From DMER64 sp964600385 (GTDB lineage: Bacteria > Bacteroidota > Bacteroidia > Bacteroidales > UBA932): 64,000 nucleotides of DNA. This document shows, piece after piece, positions 43,348 to 51,977 of the stretch. The stretch's first letter is position 1; each line of letters begins with the position of its first letter. The stretch spans positions 23,010-87,009 of the forward strand of contig CAZRJC010000008.1 of NCBI GenBank assembly GCA_964600385.1, written 5' to 3'. The notes beneath the pieces were generated by a model, which was not told the DNA's origin, searched no databases, and saw only the letters and a list, made by a program, of their open reading frames with translations. A program made the position numbers and the translations under genes.

Positions 43348-44290
43348 CATAGTCTTTATGGGAACGCCCGGATTTGCGGCCGGGATTCTTACGTATCTTT
43401 TAGAGAAGGAATACGATATCCGGGGCGTAGTCACCGTCCCCGACAAACCCTCGGGAAGGGGCCTTTCGTTCCAGCCTTCTGCGGTCAAGGAAGTAGCATT
43501 GAAAGCCGGACTTCCCCTGCTGCAACCGGCCTTGCTTAAAGATCCCCTGTTTCTGGAACAACTTGCCGCGTGGCACGCCGATATTTTTGTTGTTGTTGCT
43601 TTCAGAATGCTTCCTTCTGCTGTCTGGGAAATGCCGGAACGGGGATGTTTTAACCTGCATGCTTCTCTTTTGCCCGACTATCGTGGTGCCGCTCCTTTGA
43701 ACCACGTACTTATTAACGACGAACCGGAGACTGGTATTACTACGTTTTTACTTGATAAACAAATAGATACGGGCTTAATTCTGTTACAGGAAAAGACACC
43801 TGTTGTTCCATCGGATAATGTCGGTTCAATACACGACAGGCTAATGGAAATGGGAGGACCACTGGTTGCGCGTACCATTGACGGATTATGGGATGGTACA
43901 CTCAAAGGAATACCCCAACCCGATATCTCCACAGAAAAGTTAAAACCGGCACCAAAGATTTTTAGGGAAACATGTCTGATACACTGGGATATGGAAGCGA
44001 CCCGGATTGTTAATCTGATCAGGGGCCTCAGTCCCGTTCCGTGTGCTTTTGGCATGCTCCAAAAAGACAATGCGGTTACCGAAATTAAAATTTACGGAGC
44101 CTGCGCCGAACACACCCCACACAATCTGTCTCCCGGAGAAATTGTAACGGACGGGAAAAAAATATTCAAAGTGGCCTGTCGCGACGGATACGTTCATTTA
44201 AACGAGGTACGCGCTCCCGGCAGAAAAAAACTTGATATCGCTTCTTTCCTTGCCGGATTCCGCGATCCCGGGGAGGCACGTTTTATATAA
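43322..44290 (+). CDS. fmt: Methionyl-tRNA formyltransferase
   Basis: A 322-residue enzyme that formylates initiator Met-tRNA. FMGTPGFAAGIL opens the Rossmann-like formyltransferase domain, VVTVPDKPSGRG follows, and the folate-site motif HASLLPDYRGAAP (His, Asp region) with ETGITTF completes it. The C-terminal OB-like domain (about 205-320) binds tRNA. Normal length. It overlaps the LptF/G gene by 26 nt and precedes TPK by 5 nt. Confidence 0.96.
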   Translation: MEKTASKPSIVFMGTPGFAAGILTYLLEKEYDIRGVVTVPDKPSGRGLSFQPSAVKEVALKAGLPLLQPALLKDPLFLEQLAAWHADIFVVVAFRMLPSAVWEMPERGCFNLHASLLPDYRGAAPLNHVLINDEPETGITTFLLDKQIDTGLILLQEKTPVVPSDNVGSIHDRLMEMGGPLVARTIDGLWDGTLKGIPQPDISTEKLKPAPKIFRETCLIHWDMEATRIVNLIRGLSPVPCAFGMLQKDNAVTEIKIYGACAEHTPHNLSPGEIVTDGKKIFKVACRDGYVHLNEVRAPGRKKLDIASFLAGFRDPGEARFI

Positions 44291-44295
44291 TATAC

Positions 44296-44934
44296 ATGGA
44301 AAAGACAGTCATTCTGGCCAACGGAGCCTATCCGGTGCATCCCTATCCTATGGGAATACTCCATAAAGCAGAGGTTCTCGTTTGTACAGACGGAGCAGCT
44401 GTGTCCCTTCTGGACCGTGAACCAACATGGATTGTCGGCGATATGGATTCATTGCCTCTCCATCTGAAAAACAAGTATTCTTCCCGCCTGGTTTGTGATC
44501 GCGACCAGGAAACGAATGATCTCACGAAAGCTGTCCTTTTCTGTCTTTCCAAAGGCATTCGACGCCTGACTATTCTCGGAGGTACCGGAAAAAGAGAAGA
44601 CCACACACTGGGCAATATATCCTTACTGGGAACCTATGCTCAAATGCTTGATGAAGTCTGTATGGTAACCGACTACGGGATTTTTCACGCCCTGCCTCAG
44701 AGTGCCACACTTACCTGCAGACCGGGAGACTCCGTTTCGTTCTTTGCATCCCGTCCCGGCTTGCGTCTTCGGGCAGAAGGAGTCAAATATCCTGTTGAAG
44801 ACGTGATTTTCGATCAGATGTGGAAAGCCACCTTGAACGAGTGTACCTCGGACCAGCTTGTATTGTCGTTCTCACACGGACCATTGCTGGTATATTTTAC
44901 CTTTCCGGCAAACCCGGACATTTCGGCAAGATGA
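44296..44934 (+). CDS. Thiamine pyrophosphokinase
   Basis: A 212-residue enzyme making thiamine diphosphate from thiamine and ATP. Motifs: VCTDGAAVSLL, IVGDMDSLP (Asp-rich), DQETNDLTKAVLFC and ILGGTGKREDHTLGNI, all typical of TPK. The C-terminal beta domain holds the thiamine site. It follows fmt by 5 nt; no TPP riboswitch is seen. Its 3' end overlaps the DUF4249 gene by 38 nt on the opposite strand. Confidence 0.92.
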   Translation: MEKTVILANGAYPVHPYPMGILHKAEVLVCTDGAAVSLLDREPTWIVGDMDSLPLHLKNKYSSRLVCDRDQETNDLTKAVLFCLSKGIRRLTILGGTGKREDHTLGNISLLGTYAQMLDEVCMVTDYGIFHALPQSATLTCRPGDSVSFFASRPGLRLRAEGVKYPVEDVIFDQMWKATLNECTSDQLVLSFSHGPLLVYFTFPANPDISAR

Positions 44935-45787
44935 CCGTTTTCCGGCTGACTGCATAAGAACCGAACAATCCCAGTGCACCTCCGCTGATATTTCCGCTGA
45001 CATTACCCCGGGGACCTGAAAACAAAGGGAATTGCTGGCTTTTCTCTGTCTTGGCTTCCAGCAGGTATTCGTAATATTCCTTGCTCAGCGTCTGTAATTC
45101 TACCGTCAGAGTATCGCCCACATATAAATCAAAAGTTTGACCGTTATCCCAGGTAAGTGCCTCGGTAATGATCCAGTCAGAAACGGGGAAAAACAAGTAT
45201 TTCCCGTCCTGAGAGAAAGAATTGAGTGCATGCACATAATAGCGGAGAATCCTGTTACTGTATAACACATTATTAATTGAAAGACTGGCTCCGTAATAAT
45301 CGGGCCCCATGGTATCCTGAAATCCCAGGAGCAGTACGAAAGGAATATCCTTGACCGAAGACGGAAGAACCGATTCCAGCAACAACGTTTCCAGCTGATG
45401 TAAAGCGGGAATCGTTGTAGAAGCCGAGTAATACTCCTGGACACCGTCTTTGTCAAAATCAATCCACACTTCCAGCTTATAGGTTTCACCTTCTACCGCG
45501 GCAAACTGGTCGCCCAATGAATAAATGCCCGGTGCATCATGAGCGAGTTCCTGCCCGTTAATACACACACGGTCGGCATCGATGTTAGAGGGAAGCTCCT
45601 GCCCAAAATAAGGAACAGTTGCCGATACTTCTATTACCTGATATCCGGGCATGGTAGAAAGAGTGCCTGTAATCACCAGGCGTGGTTCCATATTATCACT
45701 CTGAAGATCCAAAACTTCTGTACAGGATACCGGAAGCAGGATTGCCAGAAAAACCATTGCATGATTGATTGTTCGTGTTACTTTCAT
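44897..45787 (-). CDS. DUF4249 family lipoprotein
   Basis: A 296-residue lipoprotein (lipobox PVSC, Cys22) of the DUF4249 family: EVLDLQSDNMEPRLVITGTLS near the start, followed by DADRVCINGQELAHDAPGIY and beta-rich segments. The family is almost always found next to a TonB-dependent receptor, as here (3 nt downstream of it), and is likely a surface-exposed partner that captures the ligand. The ligand is unknown. It has no resemblance to SusD. Confidence 0.88.
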   Translation of the reverse strand: MKVTRTINHAMVFLAILLPVSCTEVLDLQSDNMEPRLVITGTLSTMPGYQVIEVSATVPYFGQELPSNIDADRVCINGQELAHDAPGIYSLGDQFAAVEGETYKLEVWIDFDKDGVQEYYSASTTIPALHQLETLLLESVLPSSVKDIPFVLLLGFQDTMGPDYYGASLSINNVLYSNRILRYYVHALNSFSQDGKYLFFPVSDWIITEALTWDNGQTFDLYVGDTLTVELQTLSKEYYEYLLEAKTEKSQQFPLFSGPRGNVSGNISGGALGLFGSYAVSRKTVILPKCPGLPER

Positions 45788-45790
45788 ACG

Positions 45791-48124
45791 TTAAAAACTA
45801 AAATTCCATGACACGGAAGGAACGACACCAAAAAGATACGTCATTTCCAGGTACTGTTCTCCGGTCGTTCTCATCCGGTAATTGATAGCCCACGGATTTT
45901 TTCGTCCGTACACGTTATAAACCGAAATATTCAAAGAATTCTGCCACTTCCGGCCAAGTTTTCCCAAGTGTATTAGTACCGAGAGATCCATCCGGTGATA
46001 ATCAGGCATACGGTAAGAATTACGTGCAGTATAAACTGGTATGAGTTCATTAAAAAACCAGTAACGGCCTTCTGCAAGGGTAAGGGGCTGTCCTGTGGAA
46101 TAAATCCAGTTCATGGAAACCTGTATCCGTTTAGACAGATCATACGAAGCCACCACACTGATGTTATGGGGTCGGTCTGAGGGTGCCCGGTATGGTTTTT
46201 CGTCATTCACCCCGGGGACAGTGCGGAAGGCACGCGAATAAGTATAGCTTATCCATCCGTAATAACGACCACCGTTTTTCCGGATCAGAAACTCGGCTCC
46301 GTAACTTCTGCCCGTGCCAAAGCGGAGTTCTGTTTCAATCTTGTCATATAGCAGCAAATTGGGATGTTCCTTAAAATCAAGTACATTGTCCAGGTACTTA
46401 TAAAAAAGTTCCGCCGAGAATTCCCATCGTCCGTCAAAAAAATTAGTGAATACCCCTGTAGAGAGTTGTTGAGAAGATTGCGGTTTGACCGAGGGACTTG
46501 ACGGGATCCAGATTTCAAGAGGAGAGCCCGCCGAGGAGAAAGACAACAAATGAACATACTGCAGAGTCCTGGCATACGCCATTTTCAAGGAAACAACGGG
46601 AGAAACCAGAACAGACAATCCCAACCGCGGTTCCCAGCCGTATTGATGATAGAAGAATTTTCCGCGCGGAATCTCAACACCTTCTTCATTAATCAACTCG
46701 TAATTCTCATCCACCTCATACAAAGTAGTAGGGCCCACATTGTCAAACCTGGTAAAACGAAGACCGTATCTCAACTGCAACACCTGATTGAATAATTTAT
46801 GTTCGTTCGAGAAATACAAAACATTCACAAGGCTTTGCCGGGGAGACATAGAAATATCCTGTTCCATAGTCGCTCCGCTTTTTAGCGCAGCAGATCCAAT
46901 AGCCGTACCGGGAACAAACCATTGAAAATTTGAAGTAAAACCAAAATTAACCTGATTCAGCTTGTTGGGGATAAACGAAAAATCGGCCCTTAGTCCGGCA
47001 TCCTTAATGTTGGAAACCCAGTTTAAGTTAAGTTGTTCTGTACTGCCGGCAAAATCATAGGCATAATAGGTATAGGTTGCATATGTTTTTAGAAATAGCC
47101 TGGGTGATATGGTATGGTTCCAGTTAAGAGCGGCCATACTATTTCCAAAAGTAACACCCATCTTGGAAATGGCAAACCGGTCCATACCATTATACAACGT
47201 CAGATTAATGTAATTGTTGTCGTTAATCCTCCATTTGAGCCGGCCGTTCAAATCATAAAAATGAATGGTTGCATCTTTGACCATTTCCTCTTTGGCCAAA
47301 GGAAGGAAGATGTCTGCATACGTCCTTCGGCCTGCCACCAGATAAGTAAGGTTGTCTGTTCCAATCCTGCCCTGAACAGATAATTTGCTTGAAATCAGCC
47401 CCAATCCTCCATTAACTGAAAAATCAGTTGATCCGTCGGCAGGTTGCACATCCAGTAAAGAAGACAAACGCCCTCCGAACCGGGCCGGAATATCGCCCTT
47501 GTAGAGCGTCATATCTCCAACTGCATCGTTGTTGAAGATCGAGAAAAAGCCCAGCATATGCGAGACATTATACAATGTGGCATTGTCAAAGAGTATCATG
47601 TTCTGGTCCGGACTCCCGCCACGCACAATAAAACCGCTGCTGCCTTCAGAAGCAGCCTGTACACCCGGTAGCATTTGAATTACCTTTATCAGGTCTACTT
47701 CGCCGAATAAAGTGGGGACCCTTTGCACCAGGCTGGCATCAATTCGTTCAACGCTCATCTCGGGCTTCCTCAAACGCATTTCGGGGCTTTCGGCAAAAAC
47801 GGTCACACTTTGCAGCGTATATGATAAAGGCGTAAGAAAAAAAACAGTTTCGATGTCCTTGTCTGCCTTCATCTGGAACTTATCTGTCTTATATCCTATA
47901 TAGGACACTTCAACCGAATAATCTCCGGCCGGAAGTACCAACTGAAAAGCACCCCGTTCATTAGCCAGTGTCCAGGTATTACCGTTGTCCATAATACGGA
48001 CGACAGCCCCCTGCAACGGTTCGCCTGAGACACCATCGAGGACTCTTCCCGACAGATGATATAAATTTTGAGCAGATACAGAAAGGCTCAAAAAAAGAAA
48101 AGAGACAAAGGATACAAGCTTCAT
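45791..48124 (-). CDS. TonB-dependent outer-membrane receptor with carboxypeptidase-like domain
   Basis: A 777-residue outer-membrane protein: signal peptide (cleavage after SVSA), a CarboxypepD-regulatory-like beta domain (about 22-105; LSGRVLDGVSGEPLQGAVV), a plug (about 120-230; GFIVRGGSPDQNMILFDNATLYN), and a 22-strand barrel ending in Phe. It imports a ligand with energy from TonB. Smaller than SusC (about 1000 residues) and paired with DUF4249, not SusD, so it belongs to the other Bacteroidota receptor class. I saw no canonical -7 box in the 87-nt gap upstream. Confidence 0.92.
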   Translation of the reverse strand: MKLVSFVSFLFLSLSVSAQNLYHLSGRVLDGVSGEPLQGAVVRIMDNGNTWTLANERGAFQLVLPAGDYSVEVSYIGYKTDKFQMKADKDIETVFFLTPLSYTLQSVTVFAESPEMRLRKPEMSVERIDASLVQRVPTLFGEVDLIKVIQMLPGVQAASEGSSGFIVRGGSPDQNMILFDNATLYNVSHMLGFFSIFNNDAVGDMTLYKGDIPARFGGRLSSLLDVQPADGSTDFSVNGGLGLISSKLSVQGRIGTDNLTYLVAGRRTYADIFLPLAKEEMVKDATIHFYDLNGRLKWRINDNNYINLTLYNGMDRFAISKMGVTFGNSMAALNWNHTISPRLFLKTYATYTYYAYDFAGSTEQLNLNWVSNIKDAGLRADFSFIPNKLNQVNFGFTSNFQWFVPGTAIGSAALKSGATMEQDISMSPRQSLVNVLYFSNEHKLFNQVLQLRYGLRFTRFDNVGPTTLYEVDENYELINEEGVEIPRGKFFYHQYGWEPRLGLSVLVSPVVSLKMAYARTLQYVHLLSFSSAGSPLEIWIPSSPSVKPQSSQQLSTGVFTNFFDGRWEFSAELFYKYLDNVLDFKEHPNLLLYDKIETELRFGTGRSYGAEFLIRKNGGRYYGWISYTYSRAFRTVPGVNDEKPYRAPSDRPHNISVVASYDLSKRIQVSMNWIYSTGQPLTLAEGRYWFFNELIPVYTARNSYRMPDYHRMDLSVLIHLGKLGRKWQNSLNISVYNVYGRKNPWAINYRMRTTGEQYLEMTYLFGVVPSVSWNFSF

Positions 48125-48146
48125 TTTACCATAAATAATAACTAAA

Positions 48147-48171
48147 TAAGGAGAACCCCAGGTCCTCCTTA
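48147..48171 (-). terminator. Possible terminator after the HU gene
   Basis: A 7-bp stem (48147-48153 with 48165-48171, TAAGGAG/CTCCTTA), an inner A/C mismatch, then ACC/GGT, sits 41 nt after the HU stop. On the minus strand it is followed by an A/T-rich segment (ATTTAGTTATT), without a clean T-run, so termination would be weak or absent. Confidence 0.4.
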
Positions 48172-48211
48172 ATCTCTTCGATACCTCGCCAGGCAGACGA
48201 TGGTCCTTCTG

Positions 48212-48469
48212 TTAAAGTTCAATACTGGGGCGGAATTTCACAACTTTTTTTGCTTTAATCTTAATGGAAGCCCCGGTACGAGGATTTCTCCCGGTCCTTG
48301 CGCCTCTTTGTCCAACAACAAATGAGCCAAAACCTACCAGGGTTACCCTGTTCCCTCCTTTAAGAGCTTTAGCGGTAGCACCCAGAAAGGCATCCAATGC
48401 TTTTTTTGAATCAACTTTTGAGAGTCCGGATTCAGCGGCCATGGCGGCGATAAGATCTGCTTTGTTCAT
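48212..48469 (-). CDS. HU-family DNA-binding protein
   Basis: An 85-residue nucleoid protein: MNKADLIAAMAAESGLSKV, LVGFGSFVVGQRGARTGRNPRTG (the DNA-intercalating arm with its proline) and IKAKKVVKFRP at the end. This is the standard length of HU and it has no C-terminal tail. It bends and compacts DNA. A TATATTTG box lies 44 nt upstream of the ATG. It is followed by a hairpin and then the TonB receptor gene. Confidence 0.95.
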   Translation of the reverse strand: MNKADLIAAMAAESGLSKVDSKKALDAFLGATAKALKGGNRVTLVGFGSFVVGQRGARTGRNPRTGASIKIKAKKVVKFRPSIEL

Positions 48470-48513
48470 GATATTAAATATTAGGTTAAATGAATGTTGG
48501 CACCATATTGCTA

Positions 48514-48521
48514 CAAATATA
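48514..48521 (-). promoter_or_regulatory. Probable HU gene promoter (-7 box)
   Basis: TATATTTG on the minus strand, a perfect TAnnTTTG match, 44 nt before the HU ATG and just after the GSCFA stop. No TTTG at -33. Confidence 0.6.
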
Positions 48522-48524
48522 ATA

Positions 48525-49457
48525 TCATTTTCTCAAGATTCCAATAGCCTTAAGCATTTCATCTTGTTGTTTTTTAATATTTAAGACAAATTTGGAGTGC
48601 TCTTCCGACCCTGAAAAACGGGGCGTATGAGCTAGAGATTTTGCAAGCCGTTCCATCTTGCCGGCCATTTCTACCGACTCTTTGTCAAAAAGAGCATCCA
48701 GAAAGCGGGACCATATGTAATCGAATGTTTCCTGAGATGGATGGCAACGGTCAGGTGCATAAAACCTGTAATCCCGTAATTCGTCCAGCAGAATCTCATA
48801 GGAAGGGAAATATGCGATTGCCGGAAAACGTTGCTGCAGTTCGTTTACAGCCAACAGAAGCGAAGCTTTGCTCAGTTGGTTTCCGTGTGCTCCGTCGGCC
48901 AGATGACGTATGGGGCTTACGGTAAATATCCACTGTTTATGGGGATAACGTTCTATTAGCGGCGAGAAGGCATCGGCTATCTGTATGGGATCAAGAATGG
49001 TTCTCTTAAAATAAGCAGCCGGCATTTTATGGCAATTGGCCACAACCTGACCATCCAGGGTGAAAATCCATGCCGTTCCTAAAGTAATAATTATGACATC
49101 GGCTGTAGAAAAAAAATCAGAGGCACTCGCCAGTACGCGGTTGGCATTTTCAAGGAAACAAACTGAATCAAGTCTGGAAAATGAGGAATGATGAGCGTAT
49201 GTGCCGTACCCTTCGGAGGGAAATGGGACCACATCACCGGCAAGAAAAAGCCTTCCGGTTTCAATGCGTTCCAGTGCCTGGCAGATAGAAGCGGGATTGA
49301 ACAAGACACCAAAAGGATCAGGAGCAACCTGAAATTCAAGAGCCCTCATTCTGGTGGAAATCTCGGCAGAAAAACACGAACCGGCAAAGAGAAAACGCGT
49401 ACGGTAAGAAAACCGCTTAATTGTGAATTCTGTGGTTACTTTTGTTTGCCATTCCAT
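48525..49457 (-). CDS. GSCFA domain protein
   Basis: A 310-residue protein with the signature GSCFSAE at residues 26-32 that names the GSCFA family, plus DVIIITLGTAWIF and FTVSPIRHLADG. The family has an SGNH-hydrolase-like fold; the substrate is unknown. I start at the ATG giving MEWQTKVTTEF, 5 nt after a TAACTTTG box; the frame runs 12 codons further upstream through the promoter. HU follows 55 nt later. Confidence 0.86.
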   Translation of the reverse strand: MEWQTKVTTEFTIKRFSYRTRFLFAGSCFSAEISTRMRALEFQVAPDPFGVLFNPASICQALERIETGRLFLAGDVVPFPSEGYGTYAHHSSFSRLDSVCFLENANRVLASASDFFSTADVIIITLGTAWIFTLDGQVVANCHKMPAAYFKRTILDPIQIADAFSPLIERYPHKQWIFTVSPIRHLADGAHGNQLSKASLLLAVNELQQRFPAIAYFPSYEILLDELRDYRFYAPDRCHPSQETFDYIWSRFLDALFDKESVEMAGKMERLAKSLAHTPRFSGSEEHSKFVLNIKKQQDEMLKAIGILRK

Positions 49458-49462
49458 AATTA

Positions 49463-49488
49463 CAAAGTTAGCATTTTGTTTATCTTTG
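49463..49488. promoter_or_regulatory. Divergent promoter: GSCFA gene (-) / nucleoside transporter (+)
   Basis: Mirrored perfect -7 boxes TAACTTTG (minus, 49463-49470) and TATCTTTG (plus, 49481-49488), only 10 nt apart. The minus box ends 5 nt before GSCFA. The plus box ends 4 nt before an in-frame TTG and 25 nt before the GTG I chose. Confidence 0.65.
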
Positions 49489-49513
49489 TGCATTGACTCA
49501 AAAACTTATCCAA

Positions 49514-50983
49514 GTGAAACGAATCCTATTTTTAGTTCTGTGCCTGACACTGAGTGTATTTAGCCTAAGGGCCCAGGAAGACTCAACTGCAATAACACAA
49601 CCAGCTGCAAGCCAGATTGTTGAACAAAGCACACCCGACGAAGCCGCTGTGAATCCATATTCGGGGATTCTAAGTGAACGGCAGCTGGTATTTAGTTTCA
49701 AATCCATCTTGCGCGGATTGTGCGGTATTGTTGCCCTACTGTTCATTGCCTGGATATTCAGTTCGGACAAGAGACATATCAAATGGGGAACGGTTGGCAT
49801 AGCACTGGGACTTCAGCTTCTAATAGCTTTGGGGATTTTATCAGTTCCTGCTGTTCAAACGGTTTTTGAGATATTCGGCAAAATGTTCGTCAAGGTACTG
49901 GACTGGACAAAGGCCGGATCGGATTTTCTTTTTGGGCCTTTGCTCGATCAGACCAAGATCGGATATGTTTTTGCATTTCAAATACTGCCCACCATTATCT
50001 TCTTCTCGGCCCTTACTTCTTTGTTGTTTTACTGGGGGGTTATCCAGAAAGTCGTATGGCTCATGGCCTGGGTATTCACCAAACTGATGAACCTTTCCGG
50101 AGCAGAAAGCCTTTCCACGGCAGGAAATATTTTTCTGGGACAGACCGAGGCGCCTTTGCTTGTTAAAGCTTATGTGCCCAAGATGACCAAATCCGAGATC
50201 ATGCTTGTCATGACAGCTGGAATGAGTACAATGGCAGGAGGCGTACTGGCTGCTTACATTGGGATGCTCGGAGGGGGAGATCCGCTGATGACTGTAGCTT
50301 TTGCCAAACACCTGCTCTCAGCCTCCGTTATGGCCGCTCCCGGAGCCATTGCCCTTTCCAAGATATTAGTTCCCCAGACAGAGAAGATAGACAATTCCGT
50401 ATCGGTTACTAAGGAGAAGATGGGCAAAAACACCCTCGACGCCATTTCAAACGGCACCACAGACGGTCTCAAGCTGGCTGCGAATGTAGGAGCCATGTTA
50501 CTGGTCTTTTATGCTCTTATTGCCGGATGTAATTATATTTTCGGGAAACTTGGCGACTGGACCCAACTAAATGATCTTATTGCAAACTGGACAAACGGGA
50601 CCTATGACAGATTGTCCCTTCAATGTATTCTCTCGTACGTATTCGCCCCTGTCATCTGGCTTACCGGAGTGAACGGGGAAGATCTTGCTCTTGTAGGACG
50701 CCTGCTGGGAGAAAAACTGATTATGACTGAATTCGTGGGCTACAGCAGCCTGGCAGAAATGATACAAAGCGGTGTATTTACACACACCAAATCAGTTGTG
50801 ATTGCCACATACGTATTATGCGGATTTGCCAATTTTGCCTCTGTAGGTATTCAGATCGGTGGCATCGGCGGAATGGCTCCCAATCAGAAACCGCTCCTTG
50901 CTAAATACGGATTCCGGGCCCTCTTGGGCGCCACTCTAGCCGGCCTTATGTCCGCTTCGATGATTGGTATGTTCCTGGAATAA
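49514..50983 (+). CDS. NupC/CNT-family nucleoside transporter with secreted-type N-terminus
   Basis: A CNT carrier importing nucleosides with H+ or Na+. From the GTG it is 489 residues; a TTG at 49493 would give 496. Motifs are GQTEAPLLVKAYVPKMTKSEI (family: GqtEApl.i.py), TAGMSTMAGGVLAAY, AAPGAIALSKILVPQTE and CGFANFASVGIQIGGIGGMAP. All are standard. Before the first transport helix lies an extra 60 residues: a signal-peptide-like helix (RILFLVLCLTLSVFSLRAQ) and an acidic Gln/Pro/Thr-rich segment. The protein is therefore longer than the 400-residue E. coli NupC. A hairpin overlaps its stop. Confidence 0.9.
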   Translation: MKRILFLVLCLTLSVFSLRAQEDSTAITQPAASQIVEQSTPDEAAVNPYSGILSERQLVFSFKSILRGLCGIVALLFIAWIFSSDKRHIKWGTVGIALGLQLLIALGILSVPAVQTVFEIFGKMFVKVLDWTKAGSDFLFGPLLDQTKIGYVFAFQILPTIIFFSALTSLLFYWGVIQKVVWLMAWVFTKLMNLSGAESLSTAGNIFLGQTEAPLLVKAYVPKMTKSEIMLVMTAGMSTMAGGVLAAYIGMLGGGDPLMTVAFAKHLLSASVMAAPGAIALSKILVPQTEKIDNSVSVTKEKMGKNTLDAISNGTTDGLKLAANVGAMLLVFYALIAGCNYIFGKLGDWTQLNDLIANWTNGTYDRLSLQCILSYVFAPVIWLTGVNGEDLALVGRLLGEKLIMTEFVGYSSLAEMIQSGVFTHTKSVVIATYVLCGFANFASVGIQIGGIGGMAPNQKPLLAKYGFRALLGATLAGLMSASMIGMFLE

Positions 50984-51000
50984 TTTTTTTTAATTCCAGG
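50974..51000 (+). terminator. Terminator hairpin after the nucleoside transporter
   Basis: CCTGGAAT (50974-50981) pairs perfectly with ATTCCAGG (50993-51000) around an 11-nt T-rich loop that holds the stop codon. AATTATATTTTTT follows, a T-tract on the plus strand. It lies between two convergent genes and may act on both, although no T-run follows on the minus strand. Confidence 0.6.
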
Positions 51001-51002
51001 AA

Positions 51003-51953
51003 TTATATTTTTTCCCGCAGATGCAGGAGCATGTCATCGACCATGGCATCGAGGTCCCATTTAGGCTTCCAGCCCCATTCTCTTCTGGCACAGGAATCGT
51101 CCATATAATTGGGCCAACTGTCGGCAATGGCCGCTTTAACGGGATCAATCTGGTATGTCATCTGAAAACGGGGTATACGGCGACGAATGGCCTCATAGAT
51201 TTCGTTAGGATTGAAACTCATAGATGCGATGTTGAAACTGTTCCTGTGCTCCAGACGGGCAGGATCGGCTTCAATTAGTTTCGTGCAGGCCTCCAGCGCA
51301 TCGGGCATATACATCATGTCCATATAAGCTGTCAGAGGCAGGGGGCAGACAAAGGATTCTTCTTTGACGGCCGAATAAAATATCTCGACGGCGTAATCGG
51401 TGGTACCGCCGCCGGGTAATGTCTTATAAGAAATAATTCCGGGGAATCTCACGCTTCGTGTATCTACTCCAAAACGAGCGTTATAATAGTCCGATAGCAG
51501 TTCACCGGTCACTTTACAGATTCCATATATTGTATTGGGTCTCATTACGGTATCCTGAGGGGTCCCGTTTGCCGGCGTGTTTTTTCCAAATGCGCCAATC
51601 GAGCTGGGTGTAAAAACCCCGCACTTGAATTCCCTTGCCAATTCCAGAGAATTAAGCAATGCGCCCATATTGATGCTCCAGGCAGTTTGAGGATTCTTTT
51701 CACCGGTTGCCGAAAGGACTGCTACAAGATTGAATATCCAGTCCGGTCTGTACTTGGCTACCAATGCTGCATAGGCTTCTTTATCGAGCGCATTCAGGCA
51801 TTCGGTGCGGGCCATATGCGTTAATTTGTCGCACACCTCCGGGCGCAACTCGGCCGCTATTATGCGGTCGTCTCCGTACGTTTTTTGTAGGTGAGGGATC
51901 AATTCGGTCCCTATTTGTCCTCCTGCACCTACTACTAAGATTGTTTTACTCAT
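51003..51953 (-). CDS. L-threonine 3-dehydrogenase, SDR (epimerase-like) type
   Basis: A 316-residue extended SDR protein: ILVVGAGGQIGTELIPHL is the NAD-binding glycine motif, Ser/Tyr-xxx-Lys is TPSSIGAFG ... YGICKVTGELL, and RFPGIISYKTLPGGGTTDYAVEIFY is a mark of the SDR-type threonine dehydrogenase known from Bacteroidota. It oxidises L-threonine to 2-amino-3-ketobutyrate, which splits to glycine and acetyl-CoA. The partner ligase gene is not in the window. It lies 24 nt after the LptF/G gene. Confidence 0.85.
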   Translation of the reverse strand: MSKTILVVGAGGQIGTELIPHLQKTYGDDRIIAAELRPEVCDKLTHMARTECLNALDKEAYAALVAKYRPDWIFNLVAVLSATGEKNPQTAWSINMGALLNSLELAREFKCGVFTPSSIGAFGKNTPANGTPQDTVMRPNTIYGICKVTGELLSDYYNARFGVDTRSVRFPGIISYKTLPGGGTTDYAVEIFYSAVKEESFVCPLPLTAYMDMMYMPDALEACTKLIEADPARLEHRNSFNIASMSFNPNEIYEAIRRRIPRFQMTYQIDPVKAAIADSWPNYMDDSCARREWGWKPKWDLDAMVDDMLLHLREKI

Positions 51954-51977
51954 TTTCTGATACTTTGGATTCTTGTT

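Noticed and set aside
44282..44296. TPP riboswitch before the thiamine pyrophosphokinase gene
   Set aside because: The gene follows fmt by 5 nt; there is no room and no THI-box sequence.
48497..48511. TTGGCACCATATTGC on the plus strand resembles a sigma-54 -24/-12 promoter
   Set aside because: The distance between GG and GC is 9 nt, not the strict 10, and no plus-strand gene starts downstream.
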